DNA of 64,000 nucleotides, taken from contig OX419755.1 in NCBI GenBank assembly GCA_948567375.1, positions 75,166,931 to 75,230,930 of the forward strand, written 5' to 3'. Source of the stretch: Lunularia cruciata. Its lineage: Eukaryota > Streptophyta > Marchantiopsida > Lunulariales > Lunulariaceae. Position 1 is the stretch's first letter, and each line of letters opens with the position of its first letter. The notes below the pieces were generated by a model that was given only the letters and a program-made list of their open reading frames with translations, did no database searches and was not told the origin of the DNA. A program made the position numbers and the translations under genes. Shown here one piece after another: positions 11,181-22,049 of the stretch.

Positions 11181-11999
11181 TCCTCCTATTCTCTCTAGTA
11201 AATAATAGGAAGATTGGATTGCTTCCTCTTTTATACTTGTTAAAGAGTCAAGGCTAATTGCCTTTTGTATAGCTTGTTATCTTCTCACAATTTTTTGAAC
11301 ATGACATTGGCTTTGGAGGATCCCAAGTATGCAATGATGTCATATTGCATTACATCCAACAATGATCTAGCTATACATTGTTTCTTCTTTGATGCGTCCT
11401 TCATTGTGGAAGACTTCATTGGGATAGAAGTCTATATTGTATACCTGCCAATTGTGCACACACCTTGTGAAGCCTCCTTCTATGTTGGCATTATCTTTAG
11501 TGTGGAGGATACTAGGCTGATGTTTGGTGATGAAAAAATGATTGTGCTAACGGTGGACCTCAACAAAGATCTTCATCATCCTTCTTCTTCATGATATTTG
11601 GGTTATGCTTGAGTATGACTATCCTTGGGTATCAAGTCCCTTTCATCATAGCTGCTTCCACTCCTCCTTGTCCTTTCATGGCTTCTTCTTCAAATAGCTC
11701 TAGTATTTCTCTTCATATGTTTGGATGATACTCAAGATTTAATCTTGTTGGGTATCTTAGCTTATTTAGCTTCATCCAGCTCAAGGCTGTCCTCTCTTTG
11801 TGCTAATGTAAAAGGTTCCCCCTTCTAATTCTTCTTACTCTTCTTGCATTTGATGCTTGCTAGAAGATTCACCCCCTTTTAGACAAGATTTTCTTTGGTC
11901 AGCCCTTTTATATCTTTGGTTTAGAAGACTTGCTCAACTCCAATGAAGAGGAACTGCTCATTTTCTTCTTTCCTAAGAAGGTATCTACTTGATTTACTT

Positions 12000-13400
12000 C
12001 CAGATCTAGCCAACCATTGTCTATGGAGAAAATGCATCTTCTTCACCTAGCTCTTCCAAAGTGACACATGAACACCTGTATCCACTTTGGTAAAAGGTGG
12101 GGTAGGTACAAATTTAATTGGTGGTCTTGGAACAAGGGGTTGGGGATAATTTTTCCTCACATGCCCGAGGGTTTTGCAATTAGTGCACAATGGGGTGATG
12201 AAATCTATTTCTTGAGCTCTAATCAATGTAACTAGCAATGCCCAAGCGCTCCACAATTATAACATGTGCTAGGTGTATGATGTCATGGGGATCAAATTCT
12301 TTGTTGAGGCTTGTTAGTAGCATACTTCCTTGGTACATAACATGGAATAGTCACCAAGGAATGGGATTTGTATTTGGAAGAAGTTCTTGTACTACAAATA
12401 CTTGTTCCTTGTCCTCCATGCAGTACTCCTACACCTTCCAATTAGAGGCCATTCACCCTTATGTACCAACAAAGAGTTTTGAGTGGTCATGCATTTTGCA
12501 TGAATATTTTAGTACTTATCATAGGTTTACACCAAATATTGGATCAAGCATATGGAGTTTTACATCTTTCCTTACACCAACTAGCAAAACTTTAAAATGA
12601 GCAAACTCCTTGATGAGTTCTTCCAACTTTATCCTAAATTACATGGATTTCTTTAGGGTGGCTACTACCTTGTGTCTTTGATTACCCCTTTGTTCCTTTT
12701 TCCACTCTTTTTTGTTCTTTGATTCTGATGATTTTGATGAGAAGGTTGAGTTGGACAACACCAAAGGCAACAAATGTGAGCTTTGACTTGATCTTCTTTT
12801 TGGCTTCTTTTGACTATGAGTGGACCTTCTTGAGGGATTCAATTCACCAACTCATATAATTCTGCTGACTTCATTACCTTGGCCAATATGTCATGTTCTC
12901 ATTCTTTGGTGAAGACACAAAGCTCTATTTGGTAATCCTATGAGGAATCGCACCATTCTTTGTGCATCCTAATAGCCCAAGGTGGCACCTCTTTGGAGAA
13001 CCCTACTGAAGAGACCTTGAAACCTCTCTATGTAGTCTCTTAACTTTTCATTTGTTTGTGGTCTAAACTTTTAAGCATGGCAAACAAATTTGTCTCATAA
13101 TTGAGTTCTTGAAAACAATCCAAGAGTTGACTCCGCATCATTGGCCAATATTCCACATTTGTTGGATTTAGGCTAACATGCATGTACCAATATTATGCTT
13201 TATTCCATAGTAAGCTTGAAAATATTCAAAGTCATCTACATCTTCTTTGTTAGCTACCAAAATGCCTTTGAACTCCCTCATGAAGGTTTTTGGATCTTTG
13301 TCCTCATCTTTCCCTTAAACTTCTGATAATTTTAGCACATGAGGGGGGCATGATTTGCCATTTGCATGAGGAATAGGATACAATAAGAGATTTTCTTCCT
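12000..13400 (-). pseudogene. gag remnant with zinc knuckle (family 1)
   Basis: From 13400 downward the minus strand reads DKDPKTFMREFKGI, DDFEYFQAYYG, QLLDCFQELNYETNLF, DYIERFQGL-like and FLIGLPNRALCLHQ segments, the usual retrotransposon gag order. A basic linker (KKPKRRSSQSS, about 12780) comes next. A knuckle at about 12147-12187 reads CTNCKTLGHVRKNY, with C-x2-C-x4-H-x4-C spacing and its last cysteine changed to Y. Frame changes and stops are frequent. Confidence 0.65.
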
Positions 13401-14150
13401 TGTGGAATACCAAAACAAATTGTAGTCAAGCATGAACCTCAAAATTATCCTTCTTTGTCCATCACCAAGGATGATAGACTTGAATTCATATCCTCAAAGT
13501 TTGATGAGTAATGACTTATACTTCCTTCTTCTGAAAGAACTTTATGAGCCAACTCCTTAGTGAAGTGCTCTTTTTGGGTCAATGACAAAGATCCATATCT
13601 AACTCCTTTGGGCAACAAAGGAGCTTGCACAATGCTCACGATACACTCTCCTTTGTTACATTCCTATACAAGTATTCCTTTGTTCTTTAGTATGATTTTT
13701 TGGTTAATAGTACTAGAAGGTGAAAGAGTAGTTATTGTAGAGGTACTTAGGAACAAGTAATGTGTATTCTTGAATCCATCTTCTTCTTTAGGCAAGGATA
13801 TATGCAAAAGAACTAGTTTGGTATCTTCCATTATTTTTTTCTCAAGCCAGGCAAGTCCTTCTTGAGCTTTTGTGCCTACACATAACACCACTTAGCTTCT
13901 TGCTTTTGACTTCTTTTATAGGCCCTCCACTCATGAGTGGTTTGAATGTCTAATGGTACTTGATTCCCTTACTAAATTTATAATCTTATCCTATTTCACT
14001 TCTAGCCACTTCAAGGATTGTACCCCGATGGTGGTTGTTGTGCATATATACATTGCTACACACATATATCACTATCAAGATTGTACACTATAGAAGCACA
14101 ACTCACACATAAGTCATACATGAACTCTAAAGTGCCATAATAATCAGTTC
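13400..14150. other. unassigned decayed sequence
   Basis: Minus-strand frames at 13445-13639 and 13664-13891 lie upstream of the gag region and may be its N-terminal extension or leader. No motif supports that firmly. No LTR edge or primer-binding site was identified. Nothing is recognisable on the plus strand. Confidence 0.35.
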
Positions 14151-14151
14151 T

Positions 14152-14205
14152 TCATCAACTCAAATCAGATCAATACTTGATCATTCACTCAACAATCTAC
14201 CAAAA
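14152..14205 (-). repeat. short family-2 LTR fragment
   Basis: About 47 bases (CAACTCAAATCAGATCAATA onward) match the family-2 LTR arm near 28010-28060 in the same orientation. It directly abuts the truncated integrase, as if an internal deletion had joined pol to a piece of the 3' LTR. Confidence 0.45.
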
Positions 14206-14420
14206 ATTGTTGTACATTGGTTTGCATATCACGCCACCAATAATGACTCTAGATTAAGCTATATATACGCTTTACTCCAAAATGTCCTAGCTCCTCATGA
14301 GCATGATGGACCAACTGTGGTCTCTAAGATGGAAGTGGTACTAATTGCACTCTACCATCCTCCCATACACAAGGTATCTGCCCTCCAATCTGAATTTTCT
14401 GGCTTGCTAAAGAACATGGT
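14206..14420 (-). pseudogene. integrase zinc-binding N-terminus (family 2)
   Basis: The minus strand reads LVHHAHEELGHFGVKRIYSL then SHYWWRDMQTNVQQFL. This is the histidine half of the HHCC integrase finger and the following YWW block. The rest of the integrase is missing, because homology stops at about 14205. It follows RNase H on the same strand, as expected for Ty3/gypsy. Confidence 0.75.
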
Positions 14421-15100
14421 ATCTCTCCTTGGCCCCAACTATGCCTTCCACAACACCAATGCAAAGATAATCCATCACTAAGAGATCATCATGAATGTTT
14501 TGTTGAATTGTACCATTATCTCCACTCTCTAGATCTATGACCTCAATAACTACTCTTAAATGCATTAAGAGAGATACCACCAAAGCCTCAAAAAATATAC
14601 AAAGAAGGATAGATGGATGCCAACTTTGCACTATCTTCTCATCTATCTCACCATGCCAATGTGCTCCAATTTGATTTTTTTGGCTAGGACATGGGTTTCT
14701 ACTCAACCCATTGGCATCATGGTACACCACTCTAGGTATATGGATAACTATGAAATCATACTCCTATAAAATTAAAGCCATCATGCAAGCTTCCCTAAAA
14801 GCTTGTTGGACTCCATCAACTACTTCAGTAGCTGATGATCAATCATGAGAGTAAAGAGGTTACCTAATAGGTAATATTGGAAATATGCTACTACCCATAT
14901 TGTTGCCAAGCACTCTCTCTCATATGAACTATAATTTGCCCCCACTAAATTGTTGGAGCGACTAGCATAGGCCACCACAAACTCCTTCCCCTCATCATCA
15001 TGCTAGGTGAGCACTACTCCAAGCTCCAACATACTCCAATCAATGTGAACTTGAAATGGTCATCATCTGATCATTCTTCCCAATATAGGAGTAGATGTCA
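14420..15100 (-). pseudogene. RNase H domain remnant (family 2)
   Basis: The minus strand encodes KEFVVAYASRSNNLVGANYS, then YERECLATIWVVAYFQYYL, then FTLMIDHQLLK. The E of the second and D of the third block correspond to RNase H catalytic positions. Further down comes the VYHDANGLSRNPCPSQK end of the RNase H/connection region. TAG stops replace W codons in places (LLK-stop-LMES). It would remove RNA during cDNA synthesis. Confidence 0.85.
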
Positions 15101-15930
15101 AGCTCTCCTTGAGCTCTAGAAAAGCTCTCTCCTACTCACCTCCCCAACATCACTCCTGTGTAAGCTTGGTTAGCTTTATCAGGGCCTTGGCAATGGCATT
15201 AAATCCTTGCACTCTACTCACATCTGGAAGCCAAGGAATTTGTGCAATAGCTTCCATCTTGGTTTGTTGGACACCAAGTCCTCTAGGGTAACCAGTGTGA
15301 CCCAACTACTCAACTTGCTCATGGAATAATCTACACTTCCCAAGACGTAATTTGAGATCTCAACCTCTCAAACACCTCTAACAAATGCCTCTCATGCTCC
15401 TCCATGTAATGCTATAGACCAAAATGTCATCAATATAGCACATGGCAAAATCCAATCCTTCTAGGATCCTATCCATGACACTCTATAACTCAATAGGAGT
15501 GTTCTTTAACCCAAATGGTAAGAACTTCCATTGATACAATATATCCTTGCTGTGAAGATCAATAGCCTAAAATATTGTCTTAGACTTATCCTCCTCTATG
15601 ATCAGCAACTGATGATATCCTACTTGAAGATCCAAAGTACTAAAGACCTTGCATGCTTGATTGCATCAAAGATCTCCTCCAATGTAGGTATGGCATACTG
15701 ATCAGCCCTAGTCTATCAATTGATAGGACGGTAATCTCCACACATCCACCTATCTATGTAGTTGCCATGCATATCCTTCTTGGATGACATCATTGTAGTA
15801 GGTACTCTCCATGTGAAATCTCCAGCAAGTTAGCCTCAAAAAGGTTTCTACTCCGGCTCTGAATCAATGCTCTTTCCATATCAGTATATTGATAAGGTTG
15901 TCAAAAAATTGATGTATTGCTAGTAAGCTC
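15100..15930 (-). pseudogene. Ty3/gypsy reverse transcriptase remnant (family 2)
   Basis: The minus strand shows PYQYTDMERALIQSRSRNLF and LEISHGEY, then FSTLDLQVGYHQL, WKFLPFGLKNTP and the active site FAMCYIDDILVY (YIDD at 15426-15437). YLGH-like and LPDVSRVQ connection blocks follow. Both catalytic aspartates are kept. About five stops, mostly TAG, and at least two frame changes show inactivation. Placement after the DNMT and before RNase H makes this one pol unit. The LQVGYHQL and YIDD blocks are standard for Ty3/gypsy. Confidence 0.9.
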
Positions 15931-16390
15931 AATCCAAATACTAGGTCCTTTGAGAGCTCCTAAATCCTTCATACTGAAGGCAAAACAACTCGTGTAGCCT
16001 CTCAAGAACCTCCAAACTTTCCATCTTTCTCTTATAAGCTTGGGTCCAAGATCTGGCTCCCACGTATCCTCTATAGTTGATATAGGAGTGGAAGACATAT
16101 TGATTGGCTTCTACACTAGGCCCTTGGGAGCAGTAGTGTCATATCTCCACCACTAGAGGTCCCAAACTTAGTGTGAAAATCTCCCTCTGATTTGGCTGCA
16201 AGCTCCATACATTCTCTAGCTGCATCCCACGTAGACCATACTCACCTAGATCCCAAGTAAATGTCTCTCACTAGTAGCCACTAGTTGTGTCCCAAGAATA
16301 CCTTGCCCACTCGGTCCATTGGTCATAGCATATGCTTGAATTGTCTTGATAGGCACAAAGCTCACAAGTGTTGGAGTGGTGATGCTTATT
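15930..16390 (-). pseudogene. pol linker between DNMT and RT (family 2)
   Basis: The minus strand carries a 65-residue frame (15901-16098) with STIEDTWEPDLGPKL and RERWKVW, followed in another frame by LERLHELFCLQYEGF. This resembles the acidic spacer and helix that precede gypsy RT domains. It connects the methyltransferase C-terminus at about 16390 to the RT start. No separate enzyme is recognisable. Confidence 0.5.
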
Positions 16391-17365
16391 AAGCACATCC
16401 TATGCCACTTTGCCAAGCCAAGGCTCACAAATCAGGTCAAAAAATTCAGGTCCATAGCTTGACCTAACACCTAATGCTTGGATGCCTTTGACATTATTGT
16501 AACAATAGTAATACTTGTGCAAAAATCCATCACCTGCTCCCTCTCATTGGTGTTGGGCTCCATCAACTACAGTAACTATGAGTCTCAAATAAGTCCAAGT
16601 CCTCTCTCTCAAAAAGCATGAGAGCCCAAGAACTCATAAGTGTAGGTAAAAGTGGCTTGGGGATGTCCAACTAGGTTCACCATTGCCATCGGTAACCTAT
16701 CAACCAATACCACTATTTGAGACTAACGCCCAACATCCAAGATCTCATCAATAGTATGGTGGTCTAGTTGTTGAATCCCATGATAAGCACCCTTTAGAAC
16801 CTCTCTAGGTAAGAGGTTCATCCACCAAAGATGAAGATGATGAGCATGTGATCCCACTTTGGTTGCATCCAATAACATAATAGGTCCCATCCAAGAATGA
16901 ACATGATGTGTACTCACCACTACTTGGGTGCAAGAATCATCCATCAAGGGGGCATTCTCTAAAATGTAAGTTGGAAAAACAGATTGATGAACCTAGAGAT
17001 GAACCTAGAATACATACCATCTTCCAAAACACACTATTATGGCAATCCTAAAGACCCCGACCTCAGCTAGCATATATATGTCCCTTACATGGCCATCTAG
17101 AAATCATCAAATGAATGGGATCATGTTTCTCTAGATCCTACACCTCCAACAAGGAAATATCTGTTGGTAGGATCTTTTGGTAGCCCTTGATTGGTAATAT
17201 TGGTTATAACTTTGGATACCAATAGGCCAAATGTGCAACATAATGTAGAAAGACTCGCCTAGCAGTCTCATCTCTCTCCACATACAAGTACCTCTACTTG
17301 CAAATACTTGCTTGTAATACCTTTACTAATCTAGTGCTTATCCCACCAAAAAACTCTAATAGACA
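16390..17365 (-). pseudogene. cytosine-5 DNA methyltransferase domain inside gypsy pol (family 2)
   Basis: The minus strand contains the ordered motifs of a C5 DNA methyltransferase. Motif I is LEFFGGISTRLVKVLQ (about 17308-17359), followed by YLYVERDETARRV. Motif IV is MISRWPCKGH, with the catalytic Pro-Cys at 17087-17092. Motif VI is YILENAPL (ENAP at 16951-16962). A VGSHAHHLHLWWMNLLP block follows, then DEILDVGR, and motif X is GQAMDLNFLT (GQAMDLN at 16444-16464). Spacing is near 87 residues from I to IV, 44 from IV to VI and 166 from VI to X, giving a compact domain of about 320 residues. Such enzymes move a methyl group from S-adenosylmethionine to cytosine C5. I and IV share a frame, VI and X share another; one frameshift and several stops kill it. 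It lies between a protease tail and RT on the same strand, so it belongs to the element, not the host. Confidence 0.87.
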
Positions 17366-17599
17366 TACTCTCTCTACTAGATACTGCCAAGCAATGAATG
17401 TGGTCTCCCAAGGTGACAATGTGATAGACTCCGAGGCTCATCCTTACACTGGTCTCCTGGTGGTACAAAGGCTCCACTCTATGCTTGTTGCACCAATTGA
17501 TCTGCACGCTACTGTAATGCCTCCTCAAAACTCCACAATGGAACATCTAGGGTGGATGGAACAATCACACTCATATTTTAAATTTGGGTGATCTCCTTT

Positions 17600-18020
17600 G
17601 GTATTGGAGTATCTTCTACATGGGCATTCCCCTCCTATAAGTCACCAAAACAAGTAATAAAAACATTGAAAGCTGAAATTGATGCCGCCATGGTCCCTAA
17701 CTATAGTGAGCCAAGACTACCATACTGAAGCTTACTAGTAGGTGACATACCTATCCTTCACCTAACTGCCAACCTAGTCTATAAGAGGCTGTCTCTTCCC
17801 GATAGTCAATACTAAAACCCATGGAGTATAATACTACATCATCAACTAGCACATCATATGACTCAACTACGGTCGTAATGGCTTGAGCTCTCACCACAAA
17901 GCTATCAATTGGATGATTGGGTTAAATCTAGACCATGAGCTCTCCACATGTGATGTATTATGTAGAACCATCTCCTAGAGATATCTGGATCTGAAATGGA
18001 TACCTCTCCATGTGAAAATC
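17600..18020 (-). pseudogene. protease C-terminal half and spacer (family 2)
   Basis: The minus strand reads YITCGELMV, NHPIDSFVVRAQAITTVVES, YDVLVDDVVLYSMGFSIDY and EETASYRLGW. The YDVLxGxDVLYxLGFSID pattern is the C-terminal part of a retropepsin (hydrophobic pair, G, x, D), with G changed to D here. The active-site half is absent on this side; copy A is inserted immediately upstream, at 18024. A short linker leads into the methyltransferase. Confidence 0.5.
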
Positions 18021-18023
18021 ATT

Positions 18024-18881
18024 TGACAACCCCACAAATATCACTTTTTGCAGTAATCATGTAAGTAAAGTTTGTTCTTGTAAAGATATGAGTAAAAAAT
18101 GTTCAAATACAAAGTCAAATTATAACAAGTAGTTCTTCTTGGTTTCATATTTAGTCTCTCAAGTAGAAACCATACCCAAAAGAGAGTAATAAGCACTGAC
18201 TCTTAGTCTTGTCACAAATCAACACTCCTTAATCACAACTCCATCAAATTCTATTCAAACAAATCTTGATTGTGATGATTCAGATTCTTCCAAAGACGGC
18301 TACTTCATTGCAAAACATCTTCATCTCAAAATTGTGTTGTACTCCTCCATTGAAGGCACAACTTCCTTGATTAGTATTGCTTTGCATCAACCCTATGCTA
18401 CACTCACAAATGCAGAATACTACCAACATTACAATTCCTCTCAGATCTATCAAGGCATTGCTCCAATTGCGCTTCACTTAGGATCAAACACATAGAATGA
18501 AGATCAAGGATGTGGAAACCAACATCCAACAAGCACAATGACTTTCACTTCTAAATTCTCCACACACTCACAAACACAACCCATAGGTTTGATACTCGGA
18601 ATTAAGGTCAAGCGACAAGCATTGAATTGAACACTTTGCTTTATCTATCTTCAAAAATTATGAATATTGAACAACAAAAGATTGCAAATGCCTCCTTTAA
18701 ATAGGCAAAGAACTTCACAATTACTAACAAAAATACCTTTTCTACAACAACTCTACAAACCTACATATCTAAAATGATAATACACCTCTTCATATTTGCC
18801 TCTTCAAATCTCAAATCTGTTTCTAGTCCGATCCTATATCAACCTCAACTTTGGCTTCCAAACCCAATGATCCTCCTATCA
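18024..18881 (-). mobile_element. family-1 LTR (copy A)
   Basis: Read on the minus strand the unit starts TGATAGGAGGATC after a purine-rich tract (GAAGGAGAAG) and ends near TTGTGGGGTTGTCA. It aligns along its length with the copy E LTR at 43319-44161. It includes GCCTATTTAAAGGAGGC (TATA-type), the GGTTGATGCAAAGCAA block and the CATATCTTTACAAGAACAAAC block near the end. It is the 3' LTR of the nested family-1 fragment in family 2. Confidence 0.75.
18697..18704 (-). promoter_or_regulatory. TATA-type box in family-1 LTR (copy A)
   Basis: TATTTAAA within GCCTATTTAAAGGAGGCATT on the minus strand. The same block is conserved at 43497-43504 in copy E, so it probably is the LTR promoter core. The R region would start roughly 25-35 bases further along the minus strand. 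Confidence 0.55.
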
Positions 18882-18989
18882 CTTCTCCTTCTTTGGGTCT
18901 ATCTAATTCTACTACATCTTCCACTGTTTCTACTACTTCTTTACCTTGAACTACAATTTCACTAATGGGTAACTTATCTAACTCTTTAT

Positions 18990-21660
18990 CTCCCGACCCT
19001 CTCCTCTCTAATGTCTCAGATAACTAATCCAAAGATACCTATACTCCTACTTCTGCAACTTTGGACTTCTTAACTTCCTTCACACTACTCTGAAGTCTCT
19101 CTAACTCTGAATTTACTAAGTCTAATCTGAGACTTATATTGTCTCCTACCTCAATTATCTTCCTATATACTTGCTCCATCAGACAAATCAATAGAGTGTT
19201 CATAACTACATCTTTTGCTCTCCTCTTTTCTGTCTCATGCACTAGCAACTTTACTCATGCAGTCTTGTTTCCTCCAACTTTCCTTCAGATTTCATGCTCA
19301 ACATTGCTCATAATTTCCCAACAATTTCTCCTACTGACTCTAATCCATACCCTCAAGATCATTTTTCCTTCAACTCTTCTCTGTACATCTTCAACTCATC
19401 TTCATACTTGATTGCAAGCATCTTCTTCTCATCTTCATACTCAGCTGCAAGCATCTTCTTTTCTCTACATATTGAGCACTCTACACACCTCAACACTTCT
19501 TACCAAGCTTCTCAATCTTTCCTCCTCTTGGTGTTGGATTTCCAACTACCTCTGCCATGCTTGATCCTTTCTTGCCGCACTCTTCTTCAAGCTCTCTATC
19601 TCCTGCTCCATCACAATTGCCATCGGCTTCACATGAATGCTTTCAATGTGAAGTTTGCTAACTTCACCTTTAATCTTGTTCAACAACACTTTCTGCTCTT
19701 TCAACTCTTTGGCTTGATTGTGCATCTCTCTTCCATGCTTCTTGAAACTCTCTTTCAAAATTTCTAAAGCCTTTTTCTTCAAGACTACATCTACTCAAAG
19801 TTCCTCAGGTTCTTCTTCCCGTTGAGTTACAACCTCTTTCAAATCCTTTACTTTGTCCAACAGATACTTCACCACCTGCAACTCATTCTTCACCTCCATA
19901 TGATCTTTCTAGATCACCTTCTTTTGTTTCTTCAATAGTGTTAACAATGGACCCACAATCTATGACAAGTACTCCACCCCATCAAAGTCTTCTTTGTCTT
20001 TGGCTCCGTCTTTATACTTCACTTCCATTGATGCTCCTTCTGCCAGAGTCTTCTCTTGAAGTCTAGATCTTTGTACCCTCAATGACCTTCCTTTCGAGCT
20101 TACTTCTTCCTTACATATTGAACTCAGACCTGCGGATTCAGCTGTCATTGACCTCCTGGCTCTTTCTCCCTTTTGGTCTTCCTTCTTTGGTTCTTTGTCC
20201 ATCTCCTCGATAGGCAACTCTAAGCAAGGGTCCTCTCCTCCCTCCATATGATCAATCGCCACATGGAACACCTCATCATCTTTTGCCTCAAGTGATTGTT
20301 GGACTTCATCTTCACCTTCACTCTCAATCCTAGACTCCTTACTTTGTAATGTGAGTTCAACTTCTTTGGAGTCTCCTCTCTTGGACTCTATCTCCAAAGT
20401 CTCATCCTTCACCACCTTCTCACTTCACAAATTGAGTCTTTGGGTCTTTTGTTGAGGCTGGGGTAAGGCAAATTATTTGGGTTTAGTTCACTTCTTTGTC
20501 TTTAGACTTCTTCCTTCCACCATCTCCCTTTGTCCCATTTTGATGAAATGATCGTCATTGGCTTGCAATTGCAAAATGTATTGTTACTCTTCTTCATCCG
20601 CTTCTTGTCAAAGAATGAGATGAAAATGCAAAACCATACTCTGCCTCTCCTCCATTGTCAATTGATTTAATCCAAAGTAGAAATGTGCTACAAATGGTGC
20701 AAAGTAGTGGGGTGGAAAATTGGCCTTCCAATTGACAATCATCTACCTTGTTCTCTGATGGAAACACTTTGCCCAGTTCACCTTCTCTCCTGCAAAAATT
20801 TGGTGGAAGAAGACCTCCTATTGCATGTTCACATATGTTGTTTGCTTGGGCTTGAAAATTGCCATGAGCGCCTCCACAATGCTTTGCTTAATTGGGCCCC
20901 AAGAGGACTCCACTTTGTAGCCATTGTTGGTCCGTAGAGCAAAGAACAAGTTCCTGATTTTCGCAATCTCTTCTACAACATCACACTTCCTATAGAAGGT
21001 GATCCCAATTGCATCTCTTGCTTCCCTCCCCAATACTAACTTCCAATCCAACTCTATCCATCAAGCCAGATTTCCTCTCTTCCCCATAAATTTGGGGCCT
21101 TCCTCATAATTACTGGCAACTATCTCTGCCATGATGCCTAGAAAACTACCATTTCAATTCCATGCCAAGAATGGGATCCAAAGTCTATTCAAGACTTTGA
21201 TCCTAGCTTTGACATCTAATTGCCAAATTGCATAACTCCTCATTGTGAGTGTGTTCTTAGTCTTCTTTGCCATGATCTTCTCACTAGTTCTTTGGCACTG
21301 GAAGATTATTCCCTCTCTTAGACGCAACACTCTAACCCCTTCTAGACTTTGGAAAATTTCACTCTCAATCAAATTCTTGACATGCATTACTACAGGCTGA
21401 CTACTCAAGAGGACAAGGTATCTACTTGACATGTTTGATTTCCCCTGTGCAATCATTATTTTATAGTACCTCAAAGTGCAGTCATTCTTCAATCAATTTC
21501 AAAATTGACTTCCACTTCTTCTGCGTGTTGGTTTCTTGTCATTGTCAAGGTATTCTTGTCCTACCTCCGCTATTTCTAAAAGTGTATGTTCTTGGCTGGC
21601 CTGACACATAGAGAAGTTGTTACATCATCTTTGCATCAGCCTTCACTTCCTGTTTTTAAG
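18990..21660 (-). pseudogene. ORF3, long coiled-coil protein of unknown function (copy A)
   Basis: The minus strand carries an ordered set of blocks. An N-terminal globular part has LDVKARIKVLNRLWIPFLAW, MAEIVASNYEEGPKF, DWKLVLGREARDAIGITFYR and VVEEIAKIRNLFFALRTNNG, then AHFYFGLNQLTMEER. An acidic region follows (AIDHMEGGEDPCLELPIEEM, about 20210-20270). Then come helices LKEQKVLLNKIKGEVSKLH and NTLLICLMEQVYRKIIEVGD ending in LDLVNSELERLQSSVKEVKK. Heptad-like E/K/L spacing indicates coiled coils. The same blocks recur in copy E. It lies between integrase-side sequence and the 3' LTR, the slot used by env-like genes, but I see no clear signal peptide or membrane segment. Stops and frameshifts abound. 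No named family was recognised. Confidence 0.65.
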
Positions 21661-22040
21661 ACGCCCTTCTTTGGATTTGTCTCTTTGTAACCCCATTCGA
21701 GTACTTTTGGTTCCCAACCCAATGTCAACTTCTTTGGGTTTACTCCAAAGACACATAAGTCCATTCTTTCCTTTGTAATTTGGCTTCCTTAATACACTTT
21801 TTCTTCAAAACTCATAAAAAAAGAAGTGGGTTCCACACTCCACATCAGTCTTCTGTAGCTCTAGACCAACAATTGCATCCTTCTCCAACATAAGGGGCTA
21901 CACACCAAAGTCAAATAAGACCCTTTGTGGTGTATAGACCTTCCATGAAGGTCCCACCAAAAAGATAAATCCCCCTTTGGTTATCCAACAAGACAATCCC
22001 AAGTGTGAACCATGCTAGCTCAAAAAAGGTCTACTTGATT
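21660..22040 (-). mobile_element. 5' flank of nested family-1 copy A
   Basis: The minus strand here matches copy E between integrase and ORF3: the run TTTTTTTATGAGTTTTGAAG and the LCVFGVNPK segment correspond to TTTTTTTATCAAGTTTTAAAG and NCVFGIDPE near 39590-39690. No integrase is present, so copy A begins within the region just after pol. The junction with family-2 gag lies near 22030-22050. Confidence 0.5.
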
Positions 22041-22049
22041 AGAAGGTCT

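Noticed and set aside
19139-19767. Long plus-strand ORFs rich in serine and leucine
   Set aside because: They are the reverse strand of the coiled-coil ORF3 of copy A, which has a homologue in copy E on the coding strand.
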